This document shows, one piece after another, positions 59,762-64,000 of a stretch of DNA of 64,000 nt. Under the pieces are notes generated by a model that was not told where the DNA came from, made no database searches, and saw nothing but the letters and a program-made list of their open reading frames with translations. The stretch's first letter is position 1; each line of letters opens with the position of its first letter. This stretch comes from Neocallimastix lanati (nom. inval.) (taxonomy: Eukaryota > Neocallimastigomycota > Neocallimastigomycetes > Neocallimastigales > Neocallimastigaceae): assembly GCA_016946835.1 (NCBI GenBank), contig JACVTC010000023.1, positions 305,001-369,000 of the forward strand, given 5' to 3'. The position numbers and the translations under genes are program-made.

Positions 59762-59771
59762 ATAACCTTAC
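59762..59771 (+). promoter_or_regulatory. self-priming primer-binding site of F1
   Basis: ATAACCTTAC directly after the LTR, exact complement of GTAAGGTTAT at 59485-59494, 40 bp downstream of the TATA box start. Confidence 0.75.
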
Positions 59772-59795
59772 CCTAGTTTTAGTTGCTACCTTGAT

Positions 59796-60869
59796 ATGTC
59801 TTACTATACGAACGTCTGGGCTAGTTCAATACCTGACATTGCCCCAATGTCAGAAGTTAATAAGTTAAGGTCTGACGCCCAAGTTACCGCATCAGAATTA
59901 GCTTCTTCTGTTAATGATATCTTTTTATTAAAAGAAGATTTTAATAAATATAATCAAGACTTACAGAAAAAACTCTATACACTTAATGAAGATAATAAAA
60001 ATATTATTAATCAACTTTCTAATTTAACTAAAATATTCAATGAAAAATTAGATATAAAAATTAGTACCAATAATGATCCCTCTTCTAGCCAATCTGTACC
60101 ACAAAATCAAGATGATAACGCCTCTATTTCTACCAGACATGATGCAGACAATGATGTCATCATGAAAAATAGTTATTCTAATAATTTGCAACAAGTACCT
60201 GAACCTGGATTCTTCTCAGGTAACACTAATGACACTGATTTATTCTGTCAATTATGTGAAGATACTTTCTCAACTTATCCCAACTTAGGTTTACCAGAAG
60301 AAGTAAAAATAAACTTTGTTAAATCTCGTTTGAGAGACGGTGCAAGAAATTGGTATATTGCTACCTATAACGAGAACAATCATCCAGGAACACTAAAGAA
60401 ATTATTAAGTGATATAAAGAAAACTTTTACGAATGTTGCAAGTAAAAAATTGGCTAAAATCCAGTTAGTAAAATTAAAACATTCGTATGGGAAAATAAAT
60501 GATTATATAGAAAAGTTTAGAACGTTAACTACTGGTCTGTCTTGGGACCAAGAAGCTTTAGTCTTATTTTTCTATAATGGACTTCACCCAAAGTTCCAAG
60601 AAGAAATAGATAAAATGGAAGAATTCCCTACAAAGCTTGGTGATATTTATACTAAGTGCATCTTATTTGAAAATAATATTAAAAGTAAGGACCAATTAAG
60701 AAATAATATTGGTAATAAAAATTTGAGAAAGAAACATTCAAGCCCATATGTAAACAATAGCAAGAATTATAATAATAATAATTATTATTATACTAAAAAT
60801 AAATCTAGCAATAAATATTTTAATAATAATAACAATAATAATAATCAAAATAATAACCAAAAAAACTAA
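59796..60869 (+). CDS. F1 Gag
   Basis: 357 residues. About 20-90 is a predicted coiled coil (DAQVTASELASSVNDIFLLK, LYTLNEDNKNIINQLSNLTK). An acidic Ser/Asp-rich linker follows. Residues 138-295 form a retrotransposon-Gag capsid domain: PGFFSGNTNDTDLFCQLCED, KSRLRDGARNWYIATY, then FRTLTTGLSW and FFYNGLHPKF. The C-terminal 60 residues are basic then Asn-rich, with no CCHC zinc knuckle, as in Tf-type Gags, so RNA binding may rest on the basic tail. The start ATG is 34 bp after the LTR. The ORF ends at TAA directly after the frameshift heptamer, so most ribosomes should make Gag and a minority Gag-Pol. Confidence 0.92.
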   Translation: MSYYTNVWASSIPDIAPMSEVNKLRSDAQVTASELASSVNDIFLLKEDFNKYNQDLQKKLYTLNEDNKNIINQLSNLTKIFNEKLDIKISTNNDPSSSQSVPQNQDDNASISTRHDADNDVIMKNSYSNNLQQVPEPGFFSGNTNDTDLFCQLCEDTFSTYPNLGLPEEVKINFVKSRLRDGARNWYIATYNENNHPGTLKKLLSDIKKTFTNVASKKLAKIQLVKLKHSYGKINDYIEKFRTLTTGLSWDQEALVLFFYNGLHPKFQEEIDKMEEFPTKLGDIYTKCILFENNIKSKDQLRNNIGNKNLRKKHSSPYVNNSKNYNNNNYYYTKNKSSNKYFNNNNNNNNQNNNQKN

Positions 60870-60893
60870 TTGATGGACTTCAAAAGGAGTCCA
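60860..60893 (+). promoter_or_regulatory. -1 programmed frameshift signal at the gag-pol junction
   Basis: The heptamer A AAA AAC (60860-60866) is in the gag zero frame (CAA AAA AAC TAA), directly before the gag stop. A 7-nt spacer (60867-60873) precedes a hairpin in which TGGACT (60874-60879) pairs with AGTCCA (60888-60893). The -1 frame is open from here into protease. Heptamer class, spacing and hairpin match known retroviral sites. Confidence 0.85.
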
Positions 60894-61810
60894 GAACATC
60901 AAAAAATTTAAAAACAATTTATTATAATTTTCCTACACTTGATTCAATTAATGAATCAAATCTCCCATCTACTTTCCTTTTATTTAAATCCTATATTCCT
61001 ATTAAATTTTTAAATAATTTTACAATTAAAAATGAAAAAATTCAAAAATTAACATCTGAATCTATGTTAGATTCAGGATCTTTTTGCAATTTTATCACAG
61101 AAAAATTAGCAAATAAATTAAAACTAAATATTCAAAAAACAAAAAATAAAATCCTAGTTAAAGGTATTTCAGGCAGAACTACCAAATTAGATCAATTTGT
61201 TTGGTTAAATTTTCAAATTAAAATTTTTAAAAATAATAAATTTTATTTTCAAGATTTTAAAGAAAAATTTTTAATCTCAAATTGTATTCCTACTGATTTA
61301 CTTTTTGGAAATCAGTTTATTAGGAAATTCAAAATACATTACAATTATAAAAGTAATACCTTATATTCTTATTTAAATTATAATTCTTTAAATAATCATA
61401 AAAATAAATTCATAAAACATAAGGAAAATAATTTTTATTTAAACTCGTTGAAAAGAAAAATTTTTAAAAATAAATTTTTTAAAAGAAAAATAAAAAATAA
61501 ATTTTATTATAAAAATTTTTCAAAAAATCGATCAAAAAATAATTCAAAAAATATCTCCAAAAAATTTAATTTAAAAAATTTAAAAAATTTTTCAAAAAAT
61601 CCAAAGTTTAATAAATATAAAAATTCTATTAATAAAAATTCTAAAATTTATGTATATGTAAAATATTTAAATAAATCTAAAAGTAAATTTTCTTCCAAAA
61701 AATTTAACAAAAATCATCTAGATTTATATAATAATAAAAAAGAATTTAGTTATAATTTTTTAATATATTGTTTTCTTTCAACGAAAGATAAAGTTGAAAT
61801 TGAAAATTAG
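60867..61810 (+). CDS. F1 protease with Lys/Asn-rich linker
   Basis: Read in the -1 frame after the heptamer (K-L-I-D-G-L-Q...). The first in-frame ATG is at 61064, but the frame is open upstream, as expected of a frameshift product. Active site Asp-Ser-Gly is in MLDSGSFCNFITEKLANKL at the 61064 methionine; VKGISGRTTKLDQFVWL and CIPTDLLFGNQFIRKF follow, the latter being the ILG-like box. From about 61390 to 61800 the frame encodes a 140-residue low-complexity linker of Lys, Asn, Phe, Ser and Tyr before RT. The frame meets a single UAG at 61808-61810 and is open again beyond it. Aspartic protease would process Gag and Gag-Pol. Confidence 0.88.
61808..61810 (+). other. in-frame UAG between protease linker and RT
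   Basis: The codon sits in GAA AAT TAG GAA CCA AAA, with no other stop in the pol frame from 60867 to the window end. It is either a single nonsense mutation (for example from CAG or AAG) or a recoding stop suppressed by readthrough. The linker position means suppression would yield a normal polyprotein. Confidence 0.85.
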
Positions 61811-64000
61811 GAACCAAAAATAGAAGAAATTCCTCATCAATATCAAGATTTAGCAATCGTATTTAGCAAAAAAGAGGCAGATAAATTACCTCCTCACCGT
61901 TTAACCGACTGTAAGATTGTTTTAGAAAAAGACGCTACACTCCATTACGGCCCAATTTATCCATTAACTGAAGAAGAATCACAAGTTCTTAAGGACTATA
62001 TAAAAGAAAATTTAGAAAAAGGATTTATTAGACCATCAGAATCTCCTGCTGGATATCCTGTCCTTTTTCAAAAGAAAAAAGATGGTTCCCTTCGGTTATG
62101 TGTAGACTATAAAAAATTAAATGCAGTAACTATAAGAAATTCATATCCTCTCCCTCTAATAACAGATATAATAGAAAAAGTAAAGGGAGCAAAATATTTT
62201 ACGAAATTGGATTTACGTTCTGCTTATAATTTAATAAGAATTAAAGAAGGTGATGAATATAAAACTGCGTTTAGAACTAAATATGGTCATTATGAATATT
62301 TAGTTATGCCGTTTGGATTAAAGAATGCGCCTGCCACTTTCCAATCATTTATTAACTCTATTCTTAGACCATACTTGGAAAAATGTGTAATCTTATACTT
62401 AGATGATATTTTAATTTATTCCAAAGATTTAGAGGAGCATCATAATCAAGTCAGAAACGTCCTTCAAACTTTAATTAATAATAATTTATATGCAAAATTA
62501 GAAAAATGTGAATTTGACCAGAATAAAGTTGAATTTTTAGGTTACATTTTATCTGGTGATGGTGTATCTACTGACCCAAAGAAAATTAAATCTATAGAAG
62601 AGTGGCCAAGACCAGAAAATTTAAAAGATGTTCAAAGATTTATTGGCCTATGTAATTACTATAGAAGATTTGTTAAAGATTTTGCAAAAATTGCAAAACC
62701 CTTACATAATTTAACAAGGAAAAATATTAAATTTATATGGACAAATGAATGTGAAAATGCTTTTAAGGAATTAAAGAAAAGATTAATTACTTCTCCAATT
62801 CTACTTCATCCTGATATTACAAAACCTTTTATAGTAGAATGTGATGCAAGTAATTATGCTATTGGTGCTGTTCTATCTCAAAGGGATAAAGATAATAATT
62901 TACATCCAGTAGCATATTATTCTAGAAGTTTACTAAACGCCGAAATAAATTATACAATAACTGATAAAGAACTACTCGCTATAAGGGATGCTTTTATTGC
63001 TTGGAGACATCTACTCCTTGGTGCTAAATACCAGATTACTGTTTATACAGATCATAGGAACTTAATATACACATTAGGAGGAAAGGTTGCAAATCAAAGA
63101 CAACATAGATGGTACCTTTTCTTCCAAGAATATAATTTTATAATAAAGTATAGGCAGGGAAACAAAAACGGAAAACCTGACAGTCTATCTAGGAGACCTG
63201 ATTATATTAAAAACAACATTGAAGAAAAACCTGAAAATATTTTAGACATTAAAAATGTTAAAGAAATTCCATGTTTTGTTAGTATTGTTAGTGATCTTTT
63301 AGAAAGAATTATTGATGATACCAAGTCTGACGCTACAGCTGAGGATATTCGACTTTACTTTAGTCCTCAAAATGTAAAAAATGATATGTCCTATAAGCCC
63401 TTCAGAAAAATGGAAAAGTTTAAAATAAAAGACAATTTAATATTTTATAATAATCTAGTCTATATTCCTGAAGTTCTCCGACTAGAAATATTAACTAAGT
63501 ATCATGAAAAGCCTGCTGCCGGTCATTTAGGAATTAAAAGAACTTTAGAGTTAATAACAAGAAACTTTTGGTGGCCTAAAATAAAAGAAGATGTAACCAA
63601 ATATGTAAACTCTTGTCAGTCCTGTGCAAGAAACAAAATAAATAGGCACAGAAAATATGGTCTTCTACAACCTTTGGATACTCCCGAAAGACCTTGGAAA
63701 TCTATTGAAATCGACTTTCTATGTGGTCTTCCCGATTCTAAAGGATATACAGTAATAATGGTAGTTGTAGATCGTTTTTCTAAAATGATCCACTTAATTC
63801 CCTTTAAACAAATACCTGATGCAAAACAAACTGCTAAGGCTTTTATGAATAATATCTTTAAACTACATGGTTTACCTCAAGATATTTATACAGACAGAGG
63901 ATCACAATTTACAAGTGCTCTTTGGAATGAATTTATGCACTTATTAAAAATTAAAAATAATATAGCTACCACAGATCATCATGAAACCGTCGGACAAGTT
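61811..64000 (+). CDS. F1 RT, RNase H and integrase, incomplete at window end
   Basis: Continuous frame of 730 codons. RT starts near PPHRLTDCKIVLEKDATL, with [45 protein letters not shown] and catalytic YLDD at 62396-62407. RNase H has VECDASNYAIGAVLSQ and VYTDHRNL. Integrase has a zinc-binding module (YHEKPAAGHLGIKR; SCQSCARNK), then IEIDFLCGLP with the first Asp, and IYTDRGSQFTSALWNEF with the second. The window stops at HHETVGQV, one residue before the expected catalytic Glu of DD35E. All visible catalytic residues are intact. Whether a chromodomain follows cannot be seen. Expression depends on the -1 frameshift at 60860 and on passing the UAG at 61808. Confidence 0.94.

Larger units (their letters stand above)
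59058..64000 (+). mobile_element. F1: full-length Ty3/gypsy element, cut by the window end
   Basis: 5' LTR 59058-59761 with TAGTT before it, self-priming site, gag, a -1 frameshift signal, protease with a long Lys/Asn linker, an in-frame UAG, RT, RNase H and integrase up to the last visible codons. It is distinct from the chromovirus: Gag has a coiled coil and no zinc knuckle, and gag and pol are in different frames. A solo LTR of the family is at 42581-43288. Confidence 0.93.

Overview
This is an extremely AT-rich eukaryotic window with long homopolymer runs, T-rich introns and Asn/Lys-rich proteins. Fungus-like signs are a four-exon EAF6 homologue, a tRNA-Ile(UAU) with a 19-nt intron at the usual 37/38 site, and Ty3/gypsy elements with chromodomain or Tf-like features. 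This fits an early-diverging fungus; an anaerobic gut fungus (Neocallimastigomycota) is my best guess, by inference only. Host genes are few: a seven-helix membrane protein (2032-3261), EAF6 (14123-15589, minus), possibly a 30-codon ORF (27742-27834), and tRNA genes. Nearly everything else recognisable is transposon-derived.

Layout. 1-8.3 kb: the membrane-protein gene in AT-rich sequence with microsatellites. 8.3-12.6 kb: a decayed MULE-type DNA transposon with terminal inverted repeats, a 9-bp target duplication, an FLYWCH/MULE transposase pseudogene, about 640 bp of (ATTTT)n and a long palindrome. 14.1-15.6 kb: EAF6. 17.1-24.2 kb: a nearly intact Ty3/gypsy chromovirus (17253-23831, TSD CTTAT) that split an older Ty1/copia integrase relic. 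24.2-34.5 kb: diverged repeats, an LTR remnant and a dead chromovirus relative (31.05-34.4 kb). 35-57 kb: a dense stack of solo LTRs (families here named A to J), plus two 3.4-kb LTR elements (G1, G2) that carry one small coiled-coil ORF and no reverse transcriptase. 57.3-59 kb: a copia-like Gag fragment, a 39-bp tandem repeat and a mutated tRNA-Ile copy. 59058 to the window end: a second large Ty3/gypsy element (F1) with LTR, gag, protease, RT, RNase H and most of integrase.

How the parts relate. Three LTR families (the chromovirus, G and F) share one priming design. The 10-11 bases immediately downstream of the 5' LTR are exactly complementary to a segment 36-40 bp downstream of the TATA box, where the mRNA should begin. 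The paired sequences differ between families but co-vary, as expected for Tf1-type self-priming rather than tRNA priming. F1 also carries a textbook -1 frameshift signal at the gag stop (A AAA AAC, 7-nt spacer, hairpin) and a single in-frame UAG between protease and RT.

The LTR stack starts 14-16 bp upstream of tRNA-Ile(UAU) copies, and successive solo LTRs share the same target duplications (ATTA, then TTAT). This looks like repeated integration at a Pol III start site, each newcomer pushing older ones outward. Coordinates of LTR families were read by eye and their outer limits are less certain than the coding features.
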